Assembly (NCBI GenBank): GCA_023053685.1
Contig: JALIGW010000001.1
Span: forward strand, 228,618,434 to 228,682,433
Reading direction: 5' to 3'
DNA from: Diadophis punctatus similis
Taxonomy: Eukaryota; Chordata; Lepidosauria; Squamata; Dipsadidae
DNA: 64,000 nt
How positions within the stretch are numbered: the first letter of the stretch is position 1; each line of letters starts with the position of its first letter. The position numbers and the translations under genes are program-made. Under the pieces are notes generated by a model that saw nothing but the letters and a program-made list of their open reading frames with translations, did no database searches and was not told the DNA's origin. Below, piece after piece: positions 22,103 to 34,387 of this stretch.

Positions 22103-22195
22103 TTCTATTCTATTCTATTCTATTCTATTCTATTCTATTCTATTCTATTCTATTCTATTCTATTCTATTCTATTCTATTATTCTATTCTATTCTA
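22103..22195. repeat. (ATTCT)n microsatellite at a LINE tail
   Basis: About eighteen ATTCT units grow directly out of the LINE terminus AATAAAGAATTCT. Confidence 0.97.
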
Positions 22196-22750
22196 ATGAG
22201 TCTAAAGTTGAGTAAAGCATAGTTGGATTGCAAAGGTTTGCTAATAAGTTTGCTAATAAGTTTTAACTTTTTCCTTTCCTTTCCTTGATGGTTCAGAATG
22301 CTTGACCTCGACACAGCCTGTTTTACTACCTTAGTTTACAAATTGATCTTTCCACTTTGCGGAAATTAGCCTATTCTGAAATATTCATTTTATCTTCGCC
22401 CCACTGCTTTAACTGTTTAGCTGAAATTGTATTTTTCATTTATTTGTTTCACCTGGCACTTAGCACATTTAAATGATTTTCTGTTGAATGGTATTAAAAA
22501 AAAGGCTTACAGTATATTTAATGGTTGAAGTTGGTGGAGAATGAAAGTATGTGACATTGCAAAGAATAATTTGCAGCCTCTGTGGTATATTACATTTGTA
22601 AATATGTCTTGTTCTTGTAAATTTGTCACTTCACATGTATTTGTTCAGTCTTCTAGTAAATGGGAAGTTATTATTCTTCAGAGGTTAAATTTATATACTT
22701 TAAACATAGGAAAGTTAAAAAGTTTTATTGACTAACCTGTTAAATCATTG
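22196..22750. other. unassigned AT-rich sequence
   Basis: No gene or repeat recognised. Confidence 0.4.
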
Positions 22751-22756
22751 GAACCC

Positions 22757-22810
22757 ATGAATTTTGAAGATAGAAGAAGATATGATAGCACTCTTCCAAT
22801 ACTTGAAGGA
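22757..22810 (+). mobile_element. small CR1 ORF2 fragment
   Basis: GATATGATAGCACTCTTCCA then ATACTTGAAGGAATGCCA corresponds to the 'GDMIAVFQYLRGCHKE' coding segment of the CR1 copy at 2287-2773. Confidence 0.55.
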
Positions 22811-22894
22811 ATGCCAAGTCTTCTCCTTTATCATTTCAGATTTAGGATGTGAAATAATGGCTTTAAGATACATACCGTACATATTTACTGACCC

Positions 22895-23334
22895 CTCGCA
22901 TCCTGGGCATAAATTGTTTCAACTCCTATCCTGAAAATGACGCTATAGAGCACTGCACACCAAGACAACTAGACACAAGAACAGTTTTTCCCCGAACGCC
23001 ATCACTCTGCTAAACAAATAATTCCCTCACCACTGTCAAACTATTCACTAAGGCTGCATTACTATTACTATTAGTCTTTTCATCGTTCCTATCACCCATC
23101 TCCTCCCACTTATGACTGTATGACTGTAACTTGTTGCTTGTACCCTTACAATTTATATTAACATTTATTGTTTCCTGATTGCTTATTTGTACTTTTTAAA
23201 ATCATTAAGTGTACCTCATGATTCTTGACAAATGTATCTTTTCTTTTATGTACACTGAGAGCATATGCACCAAAGACAAATTCCTTGTGTGTCCAATCAC
23301 ACTTGGCCAATAAAGAATTCTATTCTATTCTAAA
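22895..23334 (+). mobile_element. LINE 3' end, longer copy with ATTCT tail
   Basis: A 440-bp segment: coding-like ACAAGAACAGTTTTTCCCCG and AACGCCATCACTCTGCTAAA, a T-rich 3' UTR, then the same terminus as the 21970 copy (AATAAAGAATTCTATTC). Only about three ATTCT units are present here against about eighteen in the other copy. Confidence 0.8.
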
Positions 23335-23961
23335 ATTTAAAAAAAGGAAGGAAATGAAGGTTGTACAATAGGGAAAACTTTCCAAATTTAAAGAACCATG
23401 CACAGCCCCAGAATCTTGCTACTTTTGTTGAAGTAGTGAAACCATTGTTGTGATATTACAAGATCTTCTCTCTTGGGGGTGTATAGTGATGTCAGGATTT
23501 ATACAAAAAAGGAAGCAGGGCTTGTTATAACAGTGCTTTTGTCATTCTGTTCCCACTCCCCCATTCCTGGTAAAAGCTGTTTGACACTGAAATCAGTTAT
23601 CTATAGAGGAGGTGGACTTTTACTGATTAGATCTGTCATATATTTTTAATTTGGAGTCTTGGAGAAAACAGAGGATTGCACTTGATGCCCTACATAGTGC
23701 CTTCTAGATCTTTGAAATATATCGGCAATAATATGAGCAAAGTTCATTTGAAGATGAACAACTATAAATTTTCCCTCCGAAGGCCTTGCAAGAGTTTATA
23801 AATATCCTTTTCAGTATTGAGATTATGAATGGGATTTTGTTAAAAATGATACAGCCACCATGTTAGAAGTTAGATTGTCCGGAGAGGGTAAAGAATGTCA
23901 AACATGAGTTCCATAACAAGAATAATTTTATGACAGGTAAAAAACAATAAAGTTATAGCAA
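23335..23961. other. unassigned sequence
   Basis: Nothing recognised. Confidence 0.4.
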
Positions 23962-24125
23962 CATTTATTTATTTATTTATTTATTGGTATTTCTTATATG
24001 CCGCCCAACTCCCGAAGGACTCCGGGCGGCGTACAACAGAAAAAATACAAGAAACCAATATAAACATTTAAAACAAATATAAAAATTAAAAACCATAATC
24101 TTAAAAACATTTATATCAATTCGAC
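23962..24125 (-). mobile_element. L2/CR1-type LINE 3' end
   Basis: ATTT repeats then TATGCCGCCCAACTCCCGAA and GGGCGGCGTACAACAG, nearly identical to 16818-16994. Antisense, 5'-truncated. Confidence 0.75.
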
Positions 24126-25595
24126 TTCATAAATACTTGGGGGTGAGTAACATGTGTTTTTATGGACTAGATTCCATTTCATAAATGCATTCTTTCAAAG
24201 ATTTAGAGTTTTTTTCCCCTACCACAAAACACATCCCCAATTGGAGAAGACGTTCTCACAATTTTACTTAAAATAGTTGCGTGCTTTTTGACATTAAAGA
24301 TAAATCCCAAATCACAATCCTTAAATTGACTGACCTGAAAAGAGAGGGAGAAAACAAAATAACTTTTAGCAACTCTCTTTTTGGATATTTACCAATTTTC
24401 TGAAGTAAACTTTGAGAGATGCTGATGGTCAAAGTAATGTTTTCTATTTTGCATCTGTAGTGTTTTTTGTACAGATAGTATGATGTTCCTACTATGCTTT
24501 ATTTTTGTTTGCTTACACTAAATATGCTAGCTTAATGTTACAGTGACTTTGTTCTTGACTTAAATTGTGATGTTTCTACGAATCTTTAATAATAATTGGT
24601 TGGATGGTTATTAAATGATTTGGTATTCTTGTATGAGTAATTTGTTTTTGCTCAAGGCTTGACTTTAAAATCTTTGTGTTTAAAAATTCTAGAAGTGATC
24701 ATTTTCAAGGGTTTCTGCTTAGATATTAATTATTCAGTCAATCATGAGATATCTAAAAATGATTGGGAAATGATTGGCCCCTGTAACTGATGAAGTAGCT
24801 GATTATATTTTCTACATGGGTTAAATATAAATTTACAGAGGAAGAAATAAGGATATAATTCCGTTTCAAATTTTCTAATTAAATCATGTTTCATACTACA
24901 TTCCCAATGATAGCAGTGGCATAACTACATCATAACCTCTTTTTATAGGAGAAATGCCAGAAGTTGTAGAATAACATAAGGAGTTTAACTCTTTTTCCAC
25001 AACACATTTATTTCAGATTTGGAGAAAGCCTAGGTAGCTGAAATGGGACAGAGCTAGATTGTCACATAACTCAGTCACCTTTACCCAATCTATTGCATTG
25101 GGATTAAAACAAATTAGCTGAGAATTCTGGAATGTTGGGAAGGACCCCAACATTTGAAGAGGAAAGCTGGACTAAAGAATAGAATGGGAGTGCTGATCAT
25201 ATAGATGAAAAAAAAAAGTAAGTGTTAAGATGTTATTTTAGATATTAAAGTTCAGCTCTTATTCAGCTCTTATTAGTGTAGTCACCATACCAAAGATGGT
25301 AGGAATAGCAGTCTAATTGCTGGATTCCTACTACAATGGTTACTTGGGTTTGTTAATCTGTCCTTGATTGATTATTAATAGAGTTTGGATAGCTTTCATC
25401 ATATAAACAACTTTATAACCTGTTGGTATTCATGAAGTCATCCTGGAAGATTGTCAGTTACCCACACATTGAGCAGGTGAATGTTTGTTCATATCATTAC
25501 AGAGAAGTAAAATACTTAGATACTACAAATGACTGTATGCTGTAGCAGTTGGTTGTGGAATAAGCGAGGAAGGGGTAATACCAGACTTCCACTTA
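24126..25595. other. unassigned AT-rich sequence
   Basis: No gene or repeat recognised. Confidence 0.4.
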
Positions 25596-26585
25596 CCGTA
25601 TTTTTCGGAGTATAAGATGCACCTTTTTACCCCCAAAAAGAGGGTGAAAACTTGGGTGCATCTTATAACCGAATGTAGCCGCACCCAGCCAGCCACCCCC
25701 ACCCTTTGGCCTCTGTCTTCCAGCAATTTACCTGTTTGCAGCAAAGAGGAAAGAGCCTATAAAGCCAAGCAAGTCACTAGCACTTCCCGATCTACAGCTG
25801 ATTTGCCACGTGGGAAAATGAAAGTGAAACTGAAACTGCAAAGGCAAATAGCTGGGAGAGACAGGCAGATTTTTATTTTCTGCTGGATGCAAGGGGGTAA
25901 GTGAATAACTATAAATGTCTGTAGAGTGTTCAAATTATTAGACTTATTTTTTAAAGACTGCTTTATTATTGTTCTAGAGCCAGGGGCAATTTTAAGACTT
26001 GTGGACTTCAACTCCCAGAATTCCACAGCCAGCTTTGTTAGCTTTGCTGGCTGTGGAATTCTGGGCGTTGAAGTCCACAAGTCTTAAAGTTGCCAAGGTT
26101 GGAGATCCCTGTAAATCTAGACAACTTAACAAAATAAAGAAGCTTTTTAAAATAAATGCTTGCTCTGAAGAGGCCCATTGCTATTGTATCTTCTTTTAAA
26201 TAATAGAGAATAATGTATACTTCCCGAAATTTTAATTAATTTTAACAGCTCTGTACAAGTATAGTCTGAAATGTAACAGTGTCCTGTTTAGTATTAGAGT
26301 TTAGTTACCTTGGAGTAGATCTATTTAAATAATTGGGAGCAGTTAGTGTGTCTACATTTAAGAAAACTTTCTGGCATAATGTATATTTCTCCAATTCTTT
26401 GCTATTTCTATGGGTCAGGCACACATGCACAGAAATACACAGCAAACAGTGTATATCATCTGTGTTATTTGCTGTTTGCTGTTTGGCAAATTGCTTGGAG
26501 GCAGAGGCCTTTTTTCCTTGTTTTCCTCCCCCAAAGCTAAGGTGCGTCTTATACTTCGGTGCGTCTTATACTCAGAAAAATACAG
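25596..26585. mobile_element. TA-flanked inverted-repeat DNA element, non-autonomous
   Basis: The left end CCGTATTTTTCGGAGTATAA and right end, read on the other strand, CTGTATTTTTCTGAGTATAA are inverted repeats with two mismatches over 20 bp. Both are bordered by TA (25594-25595, 26586-26587), as in Tc1/mariner-type insertions. Each end also carries a subterminal copy of the GTATAAGAYGCACC motif. The ORF at 25617-25904 shows no transposase motif. A hairpin MITE is nested inside at 25981-26111. Confidence 0.75.
25981..26111. mobile_element. hairpin MITE nested in the TA-flanked element
   Basis: CAGGGGCAATTTTAAGACTT at the left, and TTAAAGTTGCCAAGGTTGG plus AGATCCCTG at the right, enclose the palindrome GTGGACTTCAACTCCCAG and its complement. 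The left arm lacks the outer CTCCAACCTTGG block present at the right, so the outer left end was deleted; no TSD is visible. Confidence 0.85.
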
Positions 26586-26879
26586 TAAATATTACTCAGG
26601 ATTTGGTGAGAGAAGTATGTGTAGTCAAATTGGACCACTGACTATATTGCAATAAAATTCAACATTCAAAGAAATGAGGACCTATATAACAAGCTATTTG
26701 ATTTCAAAAAAGAGGATTTTTCAAAAATAAGAAAACAGGTTAAGAGGAAACTGAAAGGGAAGGCTGAAACAGTAAGCTTATTTCAGAAAGCTTGCTAATA
26801 GAGGTAATTACTCCAAAAAGTGAGTAGTAGAGACTTAGATGCACTGTATTCTTAAAATTAGGGAAATGGTTCCAAAATC
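26586..26879. other. unassigned sequence
   Basis: Nothing recognised. Confidence 0.35.
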
Positions 26880-27400
26880 CAAAAAGAGGCTTGCACTATA
26901 AAGAAAGCTATTAGAACCAAGAAAGTGTCATTTAGAACTTGGAAGAACCTGCCCCCAACGAAGAAGATAAAATTCAGGCAAACAAAATGCAAAGTGGAGG
27001 AGGAAAAAAGAAAATTTGAGGACTATATTGCCAAACAGTGAAGAGAGATAATAAAAGATTCTTCAAATTCAGTAGAAGTGGGAAATCAGTCGGAGACCCT
27101 TGGTCCCTTGGTTGAAGGAGTCAAAACCTGCTAAGAAGAAAAAAAAGCAATTGCAGAGTATATGAATGAATTCTTCTGTCTTGACAGAAGAAAAATTGGG
27201 CCAGATCGCTGAGCCAGAGCTCTTTTTCTCAGGAAGGGAATCGGATGAACTGAGCCATATAGTGGTGACAAGAGAATAAGTGCTAGGCTCCACTGACAAA
27301 TTGAACATCCAAAAATTATCAGGCCCTGATGCCATCTGACCAAAGGTTATTAAAGAGCCTAAAACTGGAATTCTGGACTTCCTTATTAAAATATGCAACC
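26880..27400 (+). pseudogene. degenerate CR1-like LINE ORF2 (endonuclease-RT linker)
   Basis: Conceptual translation with stops and shifts gives segments typical of the CR1 region between endonuclease and reverse transcriptase, such as 'AIAEYMNEFF' near 27150 and 'KLSGPDAI' near 27315 (usual form 'SPGPDGI.P.VLKE'). Frames are broken throughout; an old remnant. Confidence 0.6.
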
Positions 27401-27520
27401 TGTTTTGGTACTTGGCCTCTGTAGTTGCAGACCGGAAGGTCACCAGTGTAGCTCATGGGGAGGTCCAGGTAACTCTAGGCCACCAATTTTTGCTGTACTG
27501 CTGTCCCTGCTCACAGAGAT

Positions 27521-27757
27521 AGCAATAACAATAGCACTTAGACTTATATACCGCTTCACAATGCTTTACAGCTCTTGGTTTACAGTGTCAGCATATTTCC
27601 CCCTACCATCTGGGTCCTCATTTTACCGACCTCGGAAGGATGGAAGGCTGAGTCAACCTTGAGCCTGCTGAGATTCGAACTGCCAAATTGCAGGCAGCCA
27701 GCAGGCAGCAGAAGTAGCCTGCTGAACTGCATTCTAACCCCTGCGCAACCATGGCTC
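27521..27757 (-). mobile_element. Sauria-type SINE (antisense)
   Basis: Reading plus strand: AGCACTTAGACTTATATACC, GCTTCACAATGCTTTACAGC, then CCTCGGAAGGATGGAAGGCT and a 3' tRNA-like end ACCCCTGCGCAACCATGGCT. Complete but mutated. Confidence 0.92.
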
Positions 27758-27814
27758 ATGGAGATGCTTGCAAGGACATCTAATCATATACGTCCTTACC
27801 TAGAAGCCACTTAA

Positions 27815-28135
27815 AATAGGTTTTTTTTATAAAAGTTTTTTTATTTTTCTCCACATATACATCTATACATATACCATAAATCATAACAAAATATACACAA
27901 TTATACATTTCTATTCAATAAACCATAAACAAACATCCTAATTTTGCACCTTTTATACTTTTATTGCCCGTCTGTTTTCCCCCTATTTCATATCACTCCC
28001 CTCCCTCTATCTCCCTCTCTTCCCTCTACCTTCTTTCTCCTTCTCTCCCACTTTCCCACTTTCCTCCTCTCCCCTTCTCCCCTTCCTTCTCTACTTCCTC
28101 TTTCTCCTTCTTATCCCTTCCCTGAGTAAATCTAA
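27815..28135 (-). mobile_element. possible L1-type 3' UTR with polypurine tract (antisense)
   Basis: TTTTTATAAAAGTTTTTTTA followed by 100+ bp of CT-rich sequence (27990-28130) would read on the minus strand as a purine-rich tract then AAACTTTTATAAA, an arrangement similar to L1 3' ends and to those at 42610-42750 and 62700-62800. Suggestive only. Confidence 0.3.
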
Positions 28136-28748
28136 TCATAATCCATCTTATGGTTAACAGACAGGTAACTCATATCCCTAACTACATTTAATTATCGGTG
28201 CAACTCTTAGACTTATATTTTTTCAATATCCATATTTATACATATATCATAAATTTTCCTAGGTATATTTACTACTATCTTAATGCTGCCTCCTTGCCTA
28301 CCTAATTTTGTCCCCTGGGTCTACCACCTTTAATTTTCTAAAATAGTCTTAACACAAACAGAAACACGTTTTGAAGGGAGGAAACTGCTCCCAAGTGGAA
28401 TGCCATGTTGCATATTTGTCCTTACTATGGGAATTTTCTTCCCCCCAAATCTTAACAGCCGTCTCCAGCCATCAAAAGGCTGGGTTTTGCCAGTCTTTTG
28501 CAGTCACCATTCCATTGCTTTAGAGTTATAAGTTTTTACAGAGTGTTTTGTGTAGACTTTCATTCTTCATATAAAACAAGCCTCTCCCAATACATAAAAG
28601 TGATTTTCCAATTTGCAGTGCATTCATTCTGCTTTTCTAGTATAACAGTTATCTGTTCCTTGCTATTGTAGATAACAATACCCAAAGACAGGAATATTGA
28701 GACTGGGAGTTGTGATCCTCCAAAACGGTTGCAAGCAATTGAATGTAC

Positions 28749-28751
<3 letters not shown>
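28136..28751. other. unassigned sequence
   Basis: Nothing recognised before the GT repeat. Confidence 0.35.

Positions 28752-28806
<55 letters not shown>
28752..28806. repeat. (GT)n microsatellite
   Basis: About 27 GT units. Confidence 0.98.
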
Positions 28807-28807
<1 letters not shown>

Positions 28808-29981
28808 TTTTTAAAGCTGATCAGTTGCGTGCAGGCAAAGGAACATTGTGAAAACCTGGCCCTACTTTGCCTGCATCGGTTTGCAAGGGATTCCCATTTG
28901 CCAAGGAGTGAGCATTGAGAGTTGGTTAAACCTATGGGCTCCGGTTTGTAATTTTAAGTGTGATACATAGTAGCATACTCACAATCTTTGGAGAATCTCT
29001 ACTTATTGGCAAAGGTCAGTATTTGTATGCATTATTTTAAGTTTCTAGCCATTCAAAATGGAAAGTTCTTGTTGACAGTAAGAGAAAAAGTAAAATGGCA
29101 CTGATGAAACTAAGTCCAAGTCTAGAAAGTATGATAAAAGTCACAGGTTATATTTCTTTTCTTGGTCATTTCCTAACCCCATTGTTTTATTCATGAGAAG
29201 CTTGCACAAATTCATTTATCATGTTAGGGGATGTCATAATGCTTGAGAAATCCTGCTCTAGGTAAGTCAAGGTCATTTCCCATACTTTGATTTGATCTCT
29301 AAAAGTGACAGAAATTCCCTTGAAATAAATCAAAATCATTCATGTGTCCACAACATCTTCAGAAAGTGGTATCGAGGATTACATTTGAATTGATGTTATT
29401 ATTTGAGTCACTGTAAAACAGTTTGCAAAATCTTCAATTTCTTACGTTAAGTTCTTTTCTCTTTTATTCTGTTGTTATGTTTTTGGATGCTGAAGTAAAA
29501 TAAATCAGTATTGTCAGTTGTCCAATAATATTGTATAGGTAAAGAGAGCAAACTTAAATTAGTTTCATTGAAGTTTAATAATCAACAATATAGTTTTGAT
29601 TAAGATTTAGTACATTGTTTAATTTTTTTCTTTGCAATGTCCACCAAATTCTGGCTTCTAAAAGAAATGTGGATTTCTGTCCAATCATAGCAAAGGTTTA
29701 TGCTTTCTTGTGACACATCAGTCTTCGTAAATTAATGTATAAAAGTCTGCAAGTAAATATTTTGGAGCATAGTTTCTTCATGCAGCAGTGATTTTTTAGC
29801 TAAATGATAAATGGCCTTAAACTGGCAAATGAACTGTGCCTCGTGTCAAGATGGATTACAGTCCTAAAGGTGATCTGCTGAAAATAAACTGTGTGTTGAG
29901 TTTATCCTTTCTTCCTTTTCTTCTTCCTCTTCTTCTTGGTACTTTGTCTTTTATAAGCACAGTGTACAAATACATTTCTGA
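28807..29981. other. unassigned AT-rich sequence
   Basis: No gene or repeat recognised. Confidence 0.4.
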
Positions 29982-30266
29982 ACTTCCGGTTGGCCCATTG
30001 GGCCGTTTTTCGCCGTCCCCAGGCTTCAGGAGGCCTTCCTGAACCCTGGGGAGAGCGAAAAACAACTCAACGGGCCTACCGGAAGTCTGGAGACTTCAGT
30101 GAGGCCTGTGCACATGCGGGGGTGGGTGGGTGGGTTACAGCACAGGGTTTGTGTGCGCATGCACAGGGTGAGAGCATTGCATTATGGGTGTAGGCATGCT
30201 TGCGCGCGCTATCGCACGTGCGTGCACCCTTTTGGCACCTGAGCCAAAAAAGATTCACCATCACTG
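29982..30266. mobile_element. hAT MITE fragment (CAGTGATGG family), left end missing
   Basis: The right terminus AGATTCACCATCACTG matches the family of 19697 and 46342. The left terminus is not found. The interior begins with an imperfect palindrome, CTTCCGGTTGGCCCATTGGG to GGGCCTACCGGAAG (29982-30088), including TTTTTCGC and GCGAAAAA arms. Confidence 0.7.
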
Positions 30267-30390
30267 ACCTATGTAGTGGAAGCTATAATGGGATGAATTA
30301 ATCAGGGCAGATAATTTGAAACCCATATTAGGCAAGTGTATTAATTAGACTGTGAGTCAGAAAATAATATACAAATGTTGAGTTCATCAG

Positions 30391-30459
30391 AATAGAATAG
30401 AATAGAATAGAATAGAATAGAATAGAATAGAATAGAATAGAATAGAATAGAATAGAATG
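30391..30459. repeat. (AATAG)n microsatellite at a CR1 tail
   Basis: About fourteen AATAG units running directly into an antisense CR1 3' end. Confidence 0.97.
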
Positions 30460-30515
30460 GACCTTGGAGGTCTTCTAGTCCAACCCCCTGCCTAGGCAGG
30501 AAACCCTACACCACA
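30460..30515 (-). mobile_element. very short CR1 3' end
   Basis: ACCTTGGAGGTCTTCTAGTC then CAACCCCCTGCCTAGGCAGG: only about 55 bp of the CR1 terminus remain beside the AATAG array. Confidence 0.88.
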
Positions 30516-31240
30516 GAACATCAGGCAAATCAAATCAAAGGCCAAGAAGACAAAATAGGCTGAAACTGCAATTATTTTGCATTGGTGGACACATAAGAGG
30601 TTTGAGAGTATGGTATAAGTGCTATTGGTAATAGCTGTCTCAGGGTCTTTTCTCACAAATGTTATTGTAGCATGACACAATAATATCCCGGCAGCCTCTT
30701 TATCTTGCTGTCGCTGTCTCATGATGTTCTCTTTGTCCAAATTTTACTTAAAAATGAATCGTTTTAAAATTGTCTTTAGCTATTCTGATATTAAAGCAGG
30801 CATCTTAAAAATGTTTTCCCCCTTTAAGCAAGCATTAATCTTTGCCAATTTTCCCATGGGTATAGTTTGACCAGTTTTACCAGTCATTTGACTGGTGTTG
30901 CAGTCAGGTGAACACTGGAAAGTGGAATTAGCCCATTGCCTACTGACCACTTTAAAACCGCTTCTAAAGTAGCACTAAATCTGTATCCAAAATGGACCTG
31001 ACAATCAGTTTTGTCTTGGTGCAAAATATTCTGTGCAGGTGTGTTCAACTGATGGTTGGGTTTCTTTTGATATGGATTTCATGCTAATCCAGAATAATCG
31101 ATAATAGTTGGATTCTCTTTGAATGTGTACCAAATGAGTGTGATTTTGGACAGATAGCTAAGCATGTTAGTCTAATGATCTGTCAACTTTACAATGAGGG
31201 GAGTTCCTCATTGGATGTGGATACTGGACTAATTAGCTGA
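30516..31240. other. unassigned sequence
   Basis: Nothing recognised. Confidence 0.4.
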
Positions 31241-31462
31241 CTCCACCTACCTCTGTGCTTTCTGCTCCCCCTCCACCCATCTTTTTAAATCTGACATTAT
31301 TGTTCTCCCATTGTTCATTTTTATTGTTTTATTTCTTTGTTATTGTTATGCTTATGGTTTTTATATTTTTCCCCATTTTATTGTTGTAAGCCACCCAGAG
31401 TAGCCCCAGGATAAGATGAGCAGCAAATAAATTTAACAAATAAAATAAAAAAATAAATTTCC
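31241..31462 (+). mobile_element. L2/CR1-type LINE 3' UTR and tail
   Basis: T-rich 3' UTR followed by TAAGCCACCCAGAGTAGCCC, AGATGAGCAGCAAATAAATT and AAATAAAATAAA. Similar ends at 19290 and 44640. Confidence 0.55.
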
Positions 31463-33111
31463 ATTCCATTAAGGAGTTCCGAGGATGCTTTCCCATTGAG
31501 TGGTGATACATTGTGGGAGGGGAAAGCAACAAAGCTGAGGGAAACTACCAATCCCTGTCTTTAATGTTCCTTCTACACTGCAAATAAAAATAGCATCATA
31601 TCACACAGTAAGGTTTGCCAATGGAGGTAGCAAATTGTATGCTAGCATAATTTTCTTAGATAGCACTTTAATTCAGTCCTGAGGAAGTGTCCATTGTGGG
31701 AATAATGAGTCTCAGAAAACTAATTGATCAGAAGATAAACTGATGATGTTGCCCCTCATATTTTAGCTTACCTTGCTAAATCCCCAACTTGATTTTTTTT
31801 CCTTGGGAAAGAATGGAGAATTGGGTTCCCTTCCAAATAAATCACTGAGCTGCAACCGATTCCTTTTATTTTATAAGAATGCCTGTGGGGTCAGGTGAAA
31901 CCCAGAGGCAGTCTTGTATATTAAGCAGGAGGCTGCTGCTTTATTTTTTCAGCATTCTTGTTTCTCGTTTGAAAAAAAAATATTATTTTTAAAAGTCAGA
32001 TGTGGATACTGGAGAGAGATCATGAGGCCCCCATCTGGGAGTTCTGCATTGATTTAACAATTTAAATATTGAGTGTGGGAATAGACTGAGAAAATTCAGA
32101 GATGATTGAATTCAATTGTCAAGTACTGAGAAGATTTTTTTTTCTATTATCTGATTAGTAATCAATGGTCTATTCTCCCTTTTGGGAAATAAAAAAAAAA
32201 TCTTTCAGAATTCTTTTCAGCCTTGGGCAGAAACCTAGATTTCTGGGGAGTAGAAAAGAGAAGAGATAAAGGACACCCTTTTGATATTAAGAAACTGTAG
32301 TGTACTAGGTGGAAAAGAAGACAAACAGAAGCAGAATTAATAATGGCTTTTTTCCTATTGCCTTTAGCAGTCAAAGAAACATAATATTTGTTTTCAGTCT
32401 ATAACAGTCTTGGCAAGGTAGTTCATTCGACCCTGCTTTCAGAAAGGGGTCTAGGATTGGATAAAACTCAAGTAGCACTGGACAGAGATAAAGAATTACT
32501 AAAAGTTTGATAACAGGGAGAAAAATTCTTCCAGGTAGTGGCTACTAAGATTCAATTTTATTAGAACAGATTAGTCCTCCTGCTTTGAGATGATAAATTG
32601 AAGGAAGAGCAAGCTGTTATAAATATTCTTCACCCTCCAGGAGGAAAATAGGATTTTCAGTCTGCCCCATATATACATGCTATCAACCTGCCAATCTCTG
32701 GCTATTTCTCCTTGCCCAATTAATGTGTGCATGTGTGATATATGTGCATTTGTACATATCCAGAAAGGGTTGCTGCATTAGGAAGGAAAGGAAATACGGA
32801 ATAAAACTGAACAGTGATGATGAGAGAGGAAGTGATGAGTGTATAAGAAAGGAAAGAAAGGAGTAAGAAGCTCTGTGTAGATATTACAAAAAGCCTTAAA
32901 CTAAAATTCATTAATAAGCAGCCCTCCCTCAAGCACCAAGCTTTAAAGGCAAGGAATCCATGCTGGTCAGCATCATCTCCAGCCTGTTCTTTTGTTTTCA
33001 ACAATCTCTTGTTCTCAACAGCGAACATAAGAAGACATGTTCAATTCACAGGTAAATTTGGGGGGGGGGGGAGAAGAGGAGGAAAGAGCTTATATTCCTG
33101 ACGGTGTACTG
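31463..33111. other. unassigned sequence
   Basis: No gene or repeat recognised apart from a G run at 33060-33071. Confidence 0.4.
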
Positions 33112-33245
33112 CATGGGTGTCAAACTCGCCATGTCATGTTGCCATCACGTGACATTTCACAACATTTTTCCCATTTGCGGAGCTGGGGTGAGCGTGGCCT
33201 GCTTGTGATGCATCTGGCCTGCTGGCCGCCAGTTTGACACCCCTG
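33112..33245. mobile_element. hAT-type MITE with perfect 8-bp TSD
   Basis: Starts CATGGGTGTCAAACTCGCC (canonical CAGGGG mutated to CATGGG) and ends GCCAGTTTGACACCCCTG. The perfect duplication GTGTACTG lies at 33104-33111 and 33246-33253. A family mate is at 49278-49410; both contain CACGTGAC. Confidence 0.94.
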
Positions 33246-33253
33246 GTGTACTG

Positions 33254-34387
33254 TATTTTAAAAATTAATGAATTGAAAAATTCTTGAATTCAAGTGGTTT
33301 TTCCATCGAAAGTGACTGTTTTGCTCTCAGATGGGCTTTTCAATCGTTTTGGGAGTGTTTTGAAACAGATCTGGGTTTTCCCTCCCTTTTTTGTTTTCTG
33401 TGTCCTTTTTATTGCAAAACGGGGATATTTTTTGGGATTCCTCCAACTTGCAGTGGAAAAAAACAGCAACTCCCCCACCCACGCCTCCAAACATATTCTA
33501 GAAGAAGGCAGTGGCAACCTGCTTTGTCATCTCATATGTAGCATACATTCCTGCTCTCAGGACCCCGAAGCTCCCTTTGAAGGGAGTAATACATCAGGCT
33601 GTCAGTATCAATGATTCAGAAAAGGTTTTGACTTCAACACCCAACCTTCTCGCCACCTGTTATCCAGGTTAAACCTGGGAACAGCATAAATAAACACTAT
33701 TCAGATATCAGTGTTCTGCACTTTCCTTAGGCAAAGTTTGCTCTCCCTGCTTTAATCCTTGAAGACAGGATTTGAGGCATTGAAATGACAGCTCAACCAA
33801 CCACTGTTATCAAGGGACACTTATTTTTGAGGTATGTCTCTCATTCCTTTCCTCTAAAGACGATGGCTTAGGAAGAGCCAAAGCAGGAGAGCTGGCCTTT
33901 ACACTAGCTAATTCTAATTTAAGTGTATCCAAGGAACACAAAGTTCGTACACAAAGCGTGGCAAATCAGGAACCCTGTGAGCTGTAAAATTGTACTAAGG
34001 TACTCTGAGGAAACATAACTATGCTTATATATGCATCCTTCATGCTATTCCCTTTTGGGAGAAATTGCATTATGCAAAGCACAGAAAAGGAGGGAATAGT
34101 AAATGCTAGAGACTGAAGACATGAGATAAAAAAGGAAATATGGATTAATCTGGTTTATACAACCTGCTGGATCAGCCTGAGATGAGTTGTAAGGCTGCCT
34201 CTACCAGGATGCACCTCCTCTACAAATGCTTTCCATGGCCTAACCTTGCTGGAAAATACCATCAGTACTTGTAAAGTATTACTGTGGCCTGCAGAAAATG
34301 GAGCAACTGGAGCTCCCTGCTCTGTCTCACAAGGTACTGTGCCATCTTGTTTCTTTTACATACAAGTTTGCCCCTTGAGCACAGAAA
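33254..34387. other. unassigned sequence
   Basis: Overlapping frames at 33284-33614 show no recognisable domain. No repeat recognised. Confidence 0.4.

Noticed and set aside
33284..33614. Three overlapping frames of 75-106 codons as a possible gene
   Set aside because: No domain, no splice or start context, and frames on both strands are equally long.
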